From: Candidatus Poribacteria bacterium
Lineage (GTDB): Bacteria > Poribacteria > WGA-4E > WGA-3G
NCBI GenBank assembly: GCA_012267415.1
Contig: JAAXGN010000001.1
Coordinates: 62,001 to 126,000 of the forward strand
Reading direction: 5' to 3'
Length of the DNA: 64,000 bases
Part shown: piece after piece, positions 27,261 to 38,100 of the stretch
How the letters are laid out: each line of letters begins with the position of its first letter
Numbering within the stretch: the first letter of the stretch is position 1
Position numbers and translations under genes: made by a program
The notes under the pieces: generated by a model
Seen by the model: only the letters and a program-made list of their open reading frames with translations
What the model was told of the DNA's origin: nothing
Database searches by the model: none

Positions 27261-27470
27261 GTAGCAGGCACACGCCGTGTGCCGTGATTTTTAGTTAACG
27301 GCACGCGGAAGCGTGCCTACTACCATGAAGAAACGGCAGCAGGAACGTGTTTACTACTATGAAGAAACGGCACACGGAGTGTGCCTGCTACCATGAAGAA
27401 ACGGCAGCAGGAACGTGTTTACTACTATGAAGAAACGGCACACGGAGTGTGCCTACTACCATGAAGAAAT
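27261..27470. repeat. REPIN plus two 68-bp tandem repeats
   Basis: An inverted GTAG pair (27261-27320: GTAGCAGGCACACGCCGTG facing GGCACGCGG...GTGCCTAC) leads into two tandem 68-bp units (27324-27391 and 27392-27459) and a partial third. Each unit contains CATGAAGAAACGGCAGCAGG followed by a second CGGCACACGGAGTGTGCC palindrome. The sequence is between ilvB's promoter and a disrupted secreted-protein gene. No gene is seen here. Confidence 0.85.
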
Positions 27471-27498
27471 AACACAATGGTGTAGACAAAAACTTCAG

Positions 27499-28308
27499 CT
27501 ATTCTAAGGACTTGAGTTGTCCCCAAACCACACTGACTTTTCCAGTTGGGTCTACGGACTGTGATGCTGGTGGAAAGCGATTGGCAATAAGTTCTGCATA
27601 AGAAGTTGCAATTTGCTCAAATGCTGGTATTGCGGTGCCACAGCAGGATGTATGGAAATTGATGAACCATCCTTCCATATCATCTGTTCTGTAGGCGACT
27701 GGATCGGCATTTGCGCCATCATCTGCATAACTTTCGAATTCAAAGTTGTTCTGTTCTAATACAGATATACCGACTGGACGATTCGATACTCAGTTCTTAA
27801 GAGATGGCATATACTTCTCACCAAGAGCAGTTGGTTTGACGGATGCTGTATTCGCATTTGTTACTGTATGACCAAAAATCTTTTGCTGACCTGCTCCTGC
27901 TGCTGTAACGCGTGAACCAGTTCCATAATTCCAGTAATAGTAGAACGGATAATCTCCGATAAATCCGCCGATACCCCCTTCTCGCAACCATGAATATACC
28001 GGATCGTCTTCACCTTTATTTTGAAAGATCGTTTCGGGTGTATTGCCTTGTGTGAGGACATAGATGCCATTTGGATTGGCATTCATATAGTTAATCAATC
28101 CTTCACCATCAACAATTTCACCATTGATCTTTTTGTCTGCCAGTTTTTCTACGATAAGGTCTGCTAAATCTATTCCCTTGAGACCTCCTGTTCCTAAGAC
28201 GTTCCCGTTTTCAAGAGCTGCGTCGTACACGACTGCGACATCTTGTCCATAACTGTAACCTGCAAACGTAAGAGCTATAATTGATACAAAACAGAATAAT
28301 TTTTTCAC
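27499..28308 (-). pseudogene. Secreted protein gene interrupted by an in-frame TGA
   Basis: The frame begins at a GTG (28308; GGAGGGAAAATA ahead) with a signal peptide (KKLFCFVSIIALTFAGYSYG). It runs 172 codons to TGA at 27792-27790 and continues in the same frame for 96 more codons to TAG at 27499. Both halves look like real protein: ...EKYMPSLKN, then VSNRPVGISVLEQNNFEF and a later SCCGTAIPAFEQIA. TGA replaces a residue in an open segment; tryptophan (TGG) would fit. Most simply a nonsense mutation; recoding (read-through) is not excluded. No family recognised. Confidence 0.7.
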
Positions 28309-28339
28309 TATTTTCCCTCCTGATTGATATAAGAAAATA

Positions 28340-28364
28340 GGGGCAGACTGATGACCACCCCTAC
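28340..28364 (-). repeat. GTAG palindrome downstream of sod
   Basis: GGGGCAGACTGATGACCACCC followed by CTAC. It lies between the sod stop and the next gene. Confidence 0.55.
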
Positions 28365-28381
28365 AATAACTCATAATGTTT

Positions 28382-28990
28382 CTACGCATTTGCTACATAG
28401 ATTTCATTAACCTTTTTCCAGTTAATGACATTCTTCCATGCTGCAACGTAGTCTGGACGACGGTTCTGATAGTTTAGATAGTATGCGTGTTCCCAGACAT
28501 CAATACCGAGTAAAGGTATATGCCCCTGCATAATTGGACTATCCTGATTTGCAGTAGAATATATTTCCAATCTGTCATCACCGATAACGAGCCATGCCCA
28601 ACCTGAACCGAAACGTTTTGTGGCTGCTGTCGTGAATTCTTCATTTGCAGCTTCAAGGGATCCGAATGCAGATTTGATAGCTTCTCCGATTTCACCGCTG
28701 CTGGGTTTGTCACCTTCTGGTGCCATAATCGACCAGAAAAGTGAGTGGTTGGCATGTCCGCCACCGTTGTTTATGACTGCCTGACGAATGTCTTCAGGAA
28801 CTTGATCAATGTTCTTCAAAAGTTCTTCAACATCTAATGCAGCGAGATCATCATGACCTTCTAATGCCGCGTTGAGGTTGTTAACATAACCTTGATGGTG
28901 TTTTCCATGATGGATTTCCATCGTCTGTGCGTCAATATGGGGTTCTAATGCATTGTGAGCATAAGGCAGTTCTGGTAAAGTGTGTGCCAT
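28382..28990 (-). CDS. sodA: Iron/manganese superoxide dismutase
   Basis: 202 residues, full length. Metal ligands are visible: His26-like in [13 protein letters not shown], the His of [11 protein letters not shown], and Asp and His of [19 protein letters not shown] near the C-terminus. It dismutates superoxide in the cytoplasm (no signal peptide). The sequence reads as a typical Mn/Fe form; which metal cannot be told. Strong AAGGAGATT ribosome site. It could share a transcript with the disrupted secreted gene 74 bp downstream. Confidence 0.97.
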   Translation of the reverse strand: MAHTLPELPYAHNALEPHIDAQTMEIHHGKHHQGYVNNLNAALEGHDDLAALDVEELLKNIDQVPEDIRQAVINNGGGHANHSLFWSIMAPEGDKPSSGEIGEAIKSAFGSLEAANEEFTTAATKRFGSGWAWLVIGDDRLEIYSTANQDSPIMQGHIPLLGIDVWEHAYYLNYQNRRPDYVAAWKNVINWKKVNEIYVANA

Positions 28991-29069
28991 TTAAATAAAT
29001 CTCCTTAAGTTTTGTGATTAAAATAAGTATACCAAAATAACAATTAGATTGCAAGATATTTGATAGTTA

Positions 29070-32000
29070 TTATGATTCAACCTGATAGTCCTCCTCAAAA
29101 GCACGTACCCGACATTGCCGTTTATAGTTGCAGTAACTGCACGGTTTCGTAGGATCTTTAGGTGTATCTGGTGCATGATCAGGTTTTTCTAAGTCTATAT
29201 CTGTTTCTGCTCGTGTAATGAGTGGGAAGAATCCTTCAGTTATACGTTCTACATAGAGTTCAACATAACTACAGATACGATCAATGAAACTCTTAAAATC
29301 TTCATCTTCTAAACATTGTTTGTTAGATGAGCCAAAATCATACCATCTTGAACCGTTGTAACCTTGATAAACATCTCCGTTCAGTTGTTCCTTTCCTATA
29401 CCAAGTTCCTGCTTGAATTCACGAAGTCTGATCTTCTGATACAGAGCTGCTGCTGGACTTAGTCCATTCAGGTTAGCATGCTGTTTGAATAAACTTTCAG
29501 CTGCTTTGAGGTAGACTGGCAGTTGAAGGCTTCGTCCTTCACGCATATCTTGTATGCCGATTGTTGAACTTCCAGTCTTGTAATCTACAATATTAAAATA
29601 GTCTTCACCGATGTCAATGCGGTCTATTTTTCCTTTCATGTTCACGTCTTTGATTGGAATGGGTTCAGAAGAACTTAATTCAGGATCTGAATCTCCAGCG
29701 GTTCTGCCTCTGCCAAAACTCACTTCAAAGTATTTTGGTGATACAGTGAGTTCGTAACGCTGTTCTGCTTCTATCCATCTGAAGAGTGCTGCGCGTAGTT
29801 TATCGGTACTGATTGACCAAATTAGGTTTTTGTCGTTGATACTGCGTTCATTACGTTTCTCGTCAGAAATCTGTTCTATTATAGTATTAAGATGTTTTTT
29901 TGCTGTATCCAAATTCTCCTGACTGCACTGTTTTAATGATGGTGCCCCTTTTTCCTTACGGTCATTATAGAACCTGAAAAGAATGTTATGCGTCAAATTA
30001 CCTTTATCTTTTCCTGAAATTTCATCCTCTTCATCTTCCTCTTTAATCTTAGTTTTTAAAATGTTTGACATAAAATATTGAAATGGACAATTTGCATACA
30101 TCTCCAAATCCGTTACTGAATAGACGTTTTCTCGAAGTGCCTTCAGTTTTCTTTGACTGTCAGATGAAAGTTCTTCAGTACATAAACGACCTTCATAGAT
30201 CGTATTCTGTTTTATGTTTTCACGGTTTTTTTCAACCTGAACAACATGATCTATTATTGGTTTTAAGTTCTCTAAATTGGTTGGGAACTGCCCATTGACA
30301 GGTTCATCTGTATTCCAAACATAATCACCATAGGAACTAAGGAAACCGGTGATACTGTTCTGACCGATATCGGTTATTTCCTCTGATCCTGTTTGACAGA
30401 TCTCCTCTAATTGTTCAATGAATATTGATGGGATGAGTTCAGTGTCTCTATCACGTAATGGGGAAAGAAGATATAGTTTCTTTCCAAAGGATTTTAGGAT
30501 GCGATAGAACAGAAAACGACTGTCGTAAAGATGTTCATTTTCAGTACGGTATGGTGTCTCTGGCAGTAAAGGATCCGTGCGATATTGCACTGGAAACCCA
30601 CCATCAACAAAATCACCTAAAAAAACATAGTCAAACTCAGCGTTTCTGATCTCACCAAGTGGGAGGATCTTTACCGTTTCAAGCTTACGTGATGCTCTCC
30701 TCTGATAAAAAGTATGCTTGACTATATAGTGTAGTTTGCTTATCAATTCATGTGTTGGAAAGGTATCCTCTGCTTCAGATTTCAACACAGAACAGAATTC
30801 ATTTAATATTTCTCTGAATGTGTGTAGTGCGTTTATCTCTGCTTCAACTATGGTGGGGGTTTCTTGTGACATCTGGGTTAGGATAAATCTGATCGTCTTG
30901 GATTCGTTTAGTAACATACTGATAGAGTCAAGAAATTCCTGTGGTGAATAGCTCTTTTTTTTCAAGATATTCTGATTGTCAGTGAAATAAACATTTGGGG
31001 ACTGATCCCCGCTGGATGTTAACAGTGAGGCTGTTAACAGTGAGAAGATCTCTTTAACTAATGGTGACTTTGCCAATGAGACCTTTTCAGATAGTGTGTA
31101 CGGAATGCCGTAATCAGAGAATATCTCGGTGATACGCTGCTGGTACTTAGAAATACTATAGTAAGTAACACAGATGTCGTTAAGATTACATTTTTCTTTC
31201 TCAACAAGAGTCTTAATTGTGTGTGCAATCGTCTCTACCTCCTCGGAACGGTCAGAAGGCCTCAACAACTTGATTTTATCTGATAGGTCTTTCTTCTCAA
31301 CCTTCCTGTTGTGGGAATTAAAGAGATTTTCAGCGAAATAGTGATGTAATTCTGATTGACGTTCAAAGTTGGTATCAATGGTAGCACCGAAATCCTCAAA
31401 TTCCTTAACCAGATTGACGACATTCCAATATAAATCCTTATTCTCAGAATGACAGTCTGTGCGAAACCACATTTCGATGTTTTCTATATCAGCGATCTGT
31501 TGTAATAGTTCTATATTTGCTTTTGAAAGAACGGTGAAACCTTCAACCACGACAAACTCTACATTTGGAAAAGCAGATTTGAAGTATATTTCATCAAAAT
31601 ACTCAGTAAGGAATAGGTGTTTACCTTGCTCATCAATCCATTTGGAACCGAGTTTGTTTTCATAGCTGCGATAAATTGTATCAAGGTCTGTTCTTGTTTG
31701 ACTCTCTTCCATGAACTCAAGTTGGGTCTCATTACGTCCCTTAAGATTATTGATTGTATCTACGATTAGGCTGAGTGTACTATCTGGTACAGAGGTGTTT
31801 TGTCTTGGTCGAAATGTGTCAAGGTTGTGTTGGGATTCTATATCTGAACTTGTAATCTCATTTAACCAGAGTCGTTGAATACCTGATGAGATATGTCGTC
31901 TGGGACTGCGAATTTGCGAATATAATCTGTCTATAAAACCGACAATTTCTTGTACCTGCAGGTTAGTTATAGCACCTTCAGGATGATAGTCAATTAACGC

Positions 32001-32105
32001 TCGTTCGCGGTTCTGACGCGAAGCAATATTTGGCACAATTACCAGAAAGGAATTTGCTCTGTTGTTCTGAATTTCGGTTTTTAATCTATTTTCTATTTCA
32101 GACAT
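29070..32105 (-). CDS. PD-(D/E)XK nuclease, AddB-like helicase-nuclease subunit
   Basis: 1011 residues. The N-terminal two-thirds resemble the inactive helicase of AddB-type subunits (IVPNIASRQNRERALI, FVVVEGFTVLSKAN, DYVFLGDFVDGGFP). The C-terminal part is a RecB-type nuclease with VYSVTDLEMYANCPFQYFM, then KIDRIDIGEDYFNIVDYKTG (the catalytic D...DYK). An iron-sulfur-type cysteine set ends CSYCNYKRQC (C-x2-C-x5-C, with the first Cys in YANCPF). AddB normally works with AddA, which is not in this window. It repairs double-strand breaks. Preceded by a GTAG palindrome. Confidence 0.88.
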   Translation of the reverse strand: MSEIENRLKTEIQNNRANSFLVIVPNIASRQNRERALIDYHPEGAITNLQVQEIVGFIDRLYSQIRSPRRHISSGIQRLWLNEITSSDIESQHNLDTFRPRQNTSVPDSTLSLIVDTINNLKGRNETQLEFMEESQTRTDLDTIYRSYENKLGSKWIDEQGKHLFLTEYFDEIYFKSAFPNVEFVVVEGFTVLSKANIELLQQIADIENIEMWFRTDCHSENKDLYWNVVNLVKEFEDFGATIDTNFERQSELHHYFAENLFNSHNRKVEKKDLSDKIKLLRPSDRSEEVETIAHTIKTLVEKEKCNLNDICVTYYSISKYQQRITEIFSDYGIPYTLSEKVSLAKSPLVKEIFSLLTASLLTSSGDQSPNVYFTDNQNILKKKSYSPQEFLDSISMLLNESKTIRFILTQMSQETPTIVEAEINALHTFREILNEFCSVLKSEAEDTFPTHELISKLHYIVKHTFYQRRASRKLETVKILPLGEIRNAEFDYVFLGDFVDGGFPVQYRTDPLLPETPYRTENEHLYDSRFLFYRILKSFGKKLYLLSPLRDRDTELIPSIFIEQLEEICQTGSEEITDIGQNSITGFLSSYGDYVWNTDEPVNGQFPTNLENLKPIIDHVVQVEKNRENIKQNTIYEGRLCTEELSSDSQRKLKALRENVYSVTDLEMYANCPFQYFMSNILKTKIKEEDEEDEISGKDKGNLTHNILFRFYNDRKEKGAPSLKQCSQENLDTAKKHLNTIIEQISDEKRNERSINDKNLIWSISTDKLRAALFRWIEAEQRYELTVSPKYFEVSFGRGRTAGDSDPELSSSEPIPIKDVNMKGKIDRIDIGEDYFNIVDYKTGSSTIGIQDMREGRSLQLPVYLKAAESLFKQHANLNGLSPAAALYQKIRLREFKQELGIGKEQLNGDVYQGYNGSRWYDFGSSNKQCLEDEDFKSFIDRICSYVELYVERITEGFFPLITRAETDIDLEKPDHAPDTPKDPTKPCSYCNYKRQCRVRAFEEDYQVES

Positions 32106-32154
32106 TTTGATAAAATTGACGGTAGAATATGGAATTAATTATACAGTCAACAAC

Positions 32155-32179
32155 GGAGCGATAAGGATATCGCTCCTAC
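32155..32179 (-). repeat. GTAG palindrome upstream of the AddB-like gene
   Basis: GGAGCGATAAGGATATCGCTC followed by CTAC. It lies in the 132-bp gap between metG and the nuclease gene. Confidence 0.75.
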
Positions 32180-32237
32180 CGCGGGATGTGACCGTATACT
32201 TATCTTCAAAATTCACCATAATCGTAAGAATTAAATG

Positions 32238-34133
32238 CTACCTGACTTGAGTGCCAAGGGGTACTTCGGTTTCTGGGGTTGTCAACACAACAGAGTCGGC
32301 ACTTGCGGCAAGCACCATTCCTTGTGATTCAACATTGCGAATAGTTGCGGGTTCTAAATTTACGACGACAATTACCTGTTTCCCGATCAGACTGTCAGTC
32401 CGATAGTGTTCTGCTATTCCTGCGACGACCTGACGTCTTTCTGTGCCGATGTCTACGATGAGTTTAAGTAGACGATCAGCACCCTGGATAGGTTCTGCGG
32501 AGATGATACTTCCAACACGGAGATCCATTCTTTGGAAATCTGTGAATGAGATGAGATCTGTAGTTTCCTGTTTTGCTTGCTTTTCAGACTTCGTTTTGCC
32601 TGTTTTTTGAGGAGGATCCTCTTTTTTGAGATCAACACGCGGGAATATAGGTTCCCCTTTAGCGACCTTTTTGCCTGCCTTCAGTCGTCCCCATTCTAAG
32701 GTGTAATCAGAATCGGTAGAGCCGATCTGTCTCTGTATTTTTTCTGCCGTGTCTGGAATAAATGGAAAGATCAAGGCGGAGATGAATCTGAGTGCTTCTA
32801 AACTGTTGTAAAGGATTGTACCCATTCGCGGTTTTGTCTCTGGTTTCGCGAGTGTCCATACTTGTGTCTGTTGCACATAACGGTTGATACGTCTGACATA
32901 TTCCCAGATAGTTTCAAGCGCAATATCATAAGCAAAAGTCTGCATGTGAGAGTCTAACGATTCAAGGGTATCGTGAGCAAGTGTCTTAATCTCATCATCA
33001 AATTCACCTGGAGTCGTAGGTTCAGGAATCGCATCAAAGTTTTTGTTCAATAAACCGAGGACGCGATTGAGTAGGTTGCCGAGATCGTTTGCAAGGTCAG
33101 CGTTGTAACGTTCGTGCAAACGAGAGGGACGGTAGTCTCCATCATTTCCGAAACTGAATTCGCGCAGCAGATAGTATCTGAATGCATCTACTCCGTACGT
33201 TGCTATATCACCATCCATGTCAACGAAGATACCGCGTGTTTTGCTCAGAGCTTCACCATCCTTCGTCAACCAACCGTGCCCGACGATATGTTTGGGGAGT
33301 GGTAGGTCTGCAGCCATTAGCATTGCTGGCCAAAACAACGCGTGAAAACGGGTGATGTCTTTTCCCATCATGTGAACATCAGCAGGCCAAAAGGTTTGGA
33401 ATTGGTCGCTATCCGTTTCGTAACCGAGTGCAGTGATATAGTTACTTAATGCTTCGATCCATATATAGATAATATGCTCTGGATCGAAAGGGAAAGGTAT
33501 TCCCCAAGAGAGTGATGCGCGCGAAATACTGACATCCTGTAATCCTGATTCCAGGAAACTTAACAACTCATTCCGTCTTGTTTCTGGATAGACAAAATCT
33601 GGGTTCTCATTGAAATGCGCGAGAAGCCGATCCGCATACTTTGAAAGTCTAAAAAAATAATTCTCCTCTTCTAACCACTGCAGCGGTATTTTATGGTCTG
33701 GACAGATTTTATCATCTGTGAGTTCCTTCTCAGCAAAGAATTTCTCACATGAGATACAGTAATATCCTTCATACTTGTCTTTATAGACGTCTCCGTTCTC
33801 ATATAGAACATTAAGGAACTTCTGTGCACCGCGTTTATGCATATCACTGGTTGTACGGAAGAAAATGTCATGTGAGATGTTAAGACGTTCCCACAGGTTG
33901 ACGAACGTTGGCGCGATCTTATCGCAATATTCTTGGGGTGTCAGTCCTTCCTCTTTAGCAGCATTTAACACGTTAGCAGCATGCTCATCAACGCCAGTCA
34001 AAAAGCATACTTCATATCCTTTGAGCCGGTGATAGCGTGCCAAGACATCCGCAGCAATTGTAGTATAGGCATTTCCTGCATGGGGTTCACTATTGGGATA
34101 GTAGATTGGCGTAGTGACATAAAATGTGTTCAT
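32238..34133 (-). CDS. metG: Methionyl-tRNA synthetase with C-terminal tRNA-binding domain
   Basis: 631 residues. It has the class I fold with a variant signature HAGN (residues 18-21) where HIGH is usual, a zinc knuckle CISC...CPDH, and LSKTRG in place of KMSKS near residue 295. An EMAP/Trbp111-type tRNA-binding domain (FQRMDLRVGSIISAEP) fills the last 110 residues. It charges tRNA-Met. The HAGN variant drops the second His; other class I synthetases such as some TrpRS have Asn there, so activity is probable. 13 bp after the small-protein gene. Ends near a predicted normal C-terminus. Confidence 0.95.
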   Translation of the reverse strand: MNTFYVTTPIYYPNSEPHAGNAYTTIAADVLARYHRLKGYEVCFLTGVDEHAANVLNAAKEEGLTPQEYCDKIAPTFVNLWERLNISHDIFFRTTSDMHKRGAQKFLNVLYENGDVYKDKYEGYYCISCEKFFAEKELTDDKICPDHKIPLQWLEEENYFFRLSKYADRLLAHFNENPDFVYPETRRNELLSFLESGLQDVSISRASLSWGIPFPFDPEHIIYIWIEALSNYITALGYETDSDQFQTFWPADVHMMGKDITRFHALFWPAMLMAADLPLPKHIVGHGWLTKDGEALSKTRGIFVDMDGDIATYGVDAFRYYLLREFSFGNDGDYRPSRLHERYNADLANDLGNLLNRVLGLLNKNFDAIPEPTTPGEFDDEIKTLAHDTLESLDSHMQTFAYDIALETIWEYVRRINRYVQQTQVWTLAKPETKPRMGTILYNSLEALRFISALIFPFIPDTAEKIQRQIGSTDSDYTLEWGRLKAGKKVAKGEPIFPRVDLKKEDPPQKTGKTKSEKQAKQETTDLISFTDFQRMDLRVGSIISAEPIQGADRLLKLIVDIGTERRQVVAGIAEHYRTDSLIGKQVIVVVNLEPATIRNVESQGMVLAASADSVVLTTPETEVPLGTQVR

Positions 34134-34146
34134 GATACCTTTTTAC

Positions 34147-34368
34147 CTAACTGTTTTGTTCGTTTTCTTCTGAAAGCCAATCCTCTGTGGCTTCAGCGAA
34201 TTCTTTTGAAAGTTCTTCAGAGATTGTCTGTTCTATTAAGTCAATTAAGTCCTTACGAAATTTCAACCAATCTTGTCCTCGACGGGTGAATCTATGCAAT
34301 CCCTCAATCTCAATATACATTGTATCCTGTGGTTCTGACATTGATTCAAGATAACGTCTGACCTGCAT
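34147..34368 (-). CDS. Small hypothetical helical protein in the metG operon
   Basis: ATG at 34368, with AGGAGAAG 6 bases before it, gives 73 residues: MQVRRYLESMSEPQDTMYIE..., then helical and charged (DLIDLIEQTISEELSKEF). A 5-codon-longer TTG start is less likely. It lies between the HAD and metG genes with short gaps, so it is part of the operon. No family recognised. Cytoplasmic, no signal peptide. Confidence 0.65.
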   Translation of the reverse strand: MQVRRYLESMSEPQDTMYIEIEGLHRFTRRGQDWLKFRKDLIDLIEQTISEELSKEFAEATEDWLSEENEQNS

Positions 34369-34411
34369 TTTTTCTTCTCCTAACAATTTAGGTATAGTCT
34401 ACGATAGTTTC

Positions 34412-35101
34412 TCATGATGCTTGCATCCATTCATGCATTTCCCATCCCGTTGAGAGTGCTTTTTGACGTAGTGCTCTGCTTGGATTTACGACAACAGGAT
34501 TTCCAACACAATTTAACATCGGTAGGTCTGATTGACTATCACCATAAGCATAGCAAACATCAAGTGATATACTAACTTCTTCTGCAAACTTTTTCATTAC
34601 AATTGCTTTCTGTTCTCCAATGAGTGGTTCTGAATTCAGTTCTCCCACAAACCTACCCCCAAGTTCTCCGAGTGAGGGAGCCAAGACAGAATCTACTCCC
34701 AGATATTCAGCAATTGGCATGACAATAAAGTCAAGTGACCCTGTCAGTAACACGATCTGATCACCATTTTCCTTATGTTCCTCAATTTGAGAAATTGCTT
34801 CAGGAAAGATTTTCTGTTTTAGGTAACTGTTAAACATGTCAGTGGATAATGATTTTAGTTCAGTGCTTTCTAATCCATCATAGTTTCTATAAAATACTTT
34901 ATTAAAGCGAGTTCTACTTATTTTGTCCAGTATGAGATAATAGACAACTTTTGGTAAGAAACCTATTGTCCAGAAAAACTTCATAAGAGGAGTCAATGTA
35001 TGGGTCCGTAGCCAGACGTAGCAATGCACAATGGTTGAGTTTAACAGTGTACCATCTACATCAAAAAACGCGATTGCTTGTGTCTGTGGGGAATCCATCA
35101 T
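34412..35101 (-). CDS. HAD-IB phosphatase (SerB-like)
   Basis: 229 residues. Motif I FFDVDGTLLN (Asp nucleophile near residue 14), motif II LLTGS in the cap-following loop (about residue 120), motif III near K168 and motif IV YAYGDSQSDLPML (about residue 190). It matches the HAD-IB hydrolase family that includes phosphoserine phosphatase-like and lysophosphatidate-type enzymes. The gene is separated from the large fusion gene by only 5 bp, so it probably dephosphorylates a product of, or an intermediate in, that lipid pathway (inference). Confidence 0.9.
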   Translation of the reverse strand: MMDSPQTQAIAFFDVDGTLLNSTIVHCYVWLRTHTLTPLMKFFWTIGFLPKVVYYLILDKISRTRFNKVFYRNYDGLESTELKSLSTDMFNSYLKQKIFPEAISQIEEHKENGDQIVLLTGSLDFIVMPIAEYLGVDSVLAPSLGELGGRFVGELNSEPLIGEQKAIVMKKFAEEVSISLDVCYAYGDSQSDLPMLNCVGNPVVVNPSRALRQKALSTGWEMHEWMQAS

Positions 35102-35106
35102 ATATC

Positions 35107-38100
35107 CTAAGATAGTGTTTCTTTGAGTTTAGCAACCCGGTTCTCAAGTTCTGTTAAGAACATTTTATATTTCCCGGTGTTATCTACTGTCTCTCCAGGG
35201 CTATCGTTAACCTCAAATAGTAACGGTTCACCAAAGACGATCCGTATCGGGTGTTTTCTTGGGAAGTTCTGTCCTTTTGGAAGAACTTCATAAGCACCTT
35301 GAATGTAAGTAGGTATAATTGGAACTTGCTGCCCGTATATCAATAGACTGAGAAGACCAGGTTTAAAAGGTTGCAATTTTCCATCAAGTGAACGCGTTCC
35401 TTCTGGAAAAATCAGCACTCCGTTATTCTGTTCCAAAACACTGTTTGCCAACCTTAAGTCTTGCATGAACTGTGCGAAATTTCCATCACGTTCTATCGGC
35501 AGAGCATTCATACAGTTGTGTGCAAACCATCCTTGAAACCGTTTTCCAAACCAATAATCTCTTGCAGCGAGTGTCCACAAACGGTGTGAATTCTTCCCTA
35601 ATGCCGTGATAACCGTTAGTGTATCTAAATGACTCGTGTGGTTCGGTGTGATGATGTAAGGTTTATCTTTCGGTATATTCTCTAACCCGAATACCTTGAA
35701 TGAAAACATAAGTTGATAGAGACTTCGGATCCCTGCCCGAAACAAACGTGCATACCAGTGCGGTTCAGGACGAAGTTTCAGCATATTTTCAGCATCTACA
35801 CTTGCGTGTTCGGATGTTGCATCAAAGGTTTGTGATAGTTCGACGACATCCTTTACTGTTTGAAGATTGGCAAGAATCCCATCTGGAATTGTTTGACCGA
35901 TCCGTGATTCAAGTAGCATTAACAGATCAAGACGCGTAAGGGAATCCAAACCGAGATCAGTTTCAAGATGACTGTCAAGGTGTATTTTATGTGTAGGCAT
36001 ACGTGCCAATTGTGCAAGGCGCGTCAGTATCTCTTCGGGGATAACAGTATTCGGTTTTGTCTCAGCTGAGTCCTCAATATTAATTTCCTCGTCTGCCAGA
36101 TGTTTAAGTAACATCTCCTTAACACGTTTACGGTCAAATTTGTGGTCAGCGGTTTTGGGTAACGCATCGTAAAAAATATGTGATTTATGGAAGTGCTGAT
36201 AACTCGGTAGACATTTCGCAGTCTTCTGAAGATGTTCATGTATCTCCACTTCAACTGATTCACTATGCTGTTTAGGAACAATGATAGCGTGTACGTCTGT
36301 GTCAGAACCGTCCTGATAGGGTAATCCGATAACACAGATCTCTGCAATTGCAGGATGGTCTCTATAGAGTGTCTCTAACTCAACCGGATAGATATTTTTA
36401 CCAGAAGCGGGAACGATGACATCCTTACAATGTCCTGTGATATATAGAAATCCTTCATCATCAATATATCCGAGGTCTCCTGTGTAGAGCCATCCATCTC
36501 GTATGGTATTATCTGTAGCAATAGGATTTTTAAAATACCCTTTCATATTGCTTGGACCTTTAGCGACAATCTCTCCTATTCCATCTTTGTCTGGGTTATC
36601 TATGCGGAATTCCACACCTTCAACAGGTAGTCCGACGGAACCGCGTCTGCTATTCTGGTATGGATTTACACTCAATACAGGAGCAGTTTCTGTCATGCCG
36701 TACCCTTGATAAAGCGTCAATCCAAATTTTTGAAATCCATCGTATATAGTATCGGCAAGTGCTGCACCACCACTCACGAGAACACGTATATGACCCCCCA
36801 TGACGTTTTGAGCCTTTTCTTCATAGCAGCTGCCGGGGGTTTCCTCACGTATTGCTTGTCTTTCAATCGTGCTCTGTAGCAGCTGGAAGAGTCTTGGAAC
36901 ACCGATAAAAGCGGTGGTCTTGTCCTCACGCATTGTCTTTAAGAGTGTGGTTGGTCGGAGTGCATTGACATAAGTTGCTGTTGTGCCGCTGTAAAGTGCC
37001 ATCAATAGACTGCAGGAAAAACTCAACGCATGATACAGAGGGAGTGCAGAGAGAATCCTCTCTGAATCTGTAGGCGGTAATGCTTTTGCGACTGCTTTAA
37101 CGTTTGAGATGAAACCTTCATGCGTGAGCATAGCTCCTTTAGGGTCTACTGTTGTCCCCATTGTGAATATTATGGAAGCAACAGAATCTGGTGATATTTT
37201 TACACTTGGAAAATCCGAAGGTAAGTTCCTATCAGAATTCACAATATGTTTAAATTGATTGATATTGAGAACAGGTACTTCTGATTTAGCAAAACGTGTT
37301 TCAAAATTTGCAATGACTGCTTCTGAAGCAAGAATAGATTTTGCTTCTGTGAATTCAGTTAGAGCAAGGATTTCCTCAATGGGAGTCTGTGCATCGATGG
37401 GAACTACAGTAGCACCTAACTGTGAGACTGCAAGATACGCAATACACCATTCCGGTTGGTTTTCAGATACCAATACAACACGACTACCTTCACCTATACC
37501 ATTTTGCCATAGATGGTATGCAGCCTGAAGTGTAAAGTTGTAAGTTTCTGCATAAGTATACTTTTCCCATTCTCCATCCGTGACCATTTGAAGTGCGATT
37601 TTCTCCGGTATACGTTTTGCTTGAATCGCAATCAGATCCACGATTGTTTTTGGTGAAATGTCATCAATCGGATTTGGCGCAGCAGAAGGCATTTCCTCAA
37701 CCACATCATGTGAGGTTTCATTTTTTGTATCCTCTCCCGTTTGATCCTCAAGTTTTAGTACGTGTCGCTTGATACCTGGTATATGTATTTCTTGAAAATA
37801 CTGCTCCCATTGAATCTGAGATACATCAAAATTGAAGGTTTTCTTTTCTGTTGGAGAAAGTGATTCGTATAAAGTCTGCAATTTGTCTGTTTCAAATTCA
37901 AAGTTCGTTCTTGTGTAGGGACCGTAGATCTGAATATAATGCAGGAGTGCTTTTACACTGCTCTGTTTTACAATTAGTTTTCTACGTTGACGTTTTGCTG
38001 ACCGCGTAGGTAGTAGTGATAGACCTTTTATGAGACGATTGAGTAGACGCATTTTACCCGTTAACTTTTTCTGAAATTCTTTCAAACTGGGGAATTGCCA

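Noticed and set aside
27261..27470. CRISPR array
   Set aside because: The 68-bp units are tandem without unique spacers, contain palindromes, and no cas genes are near.
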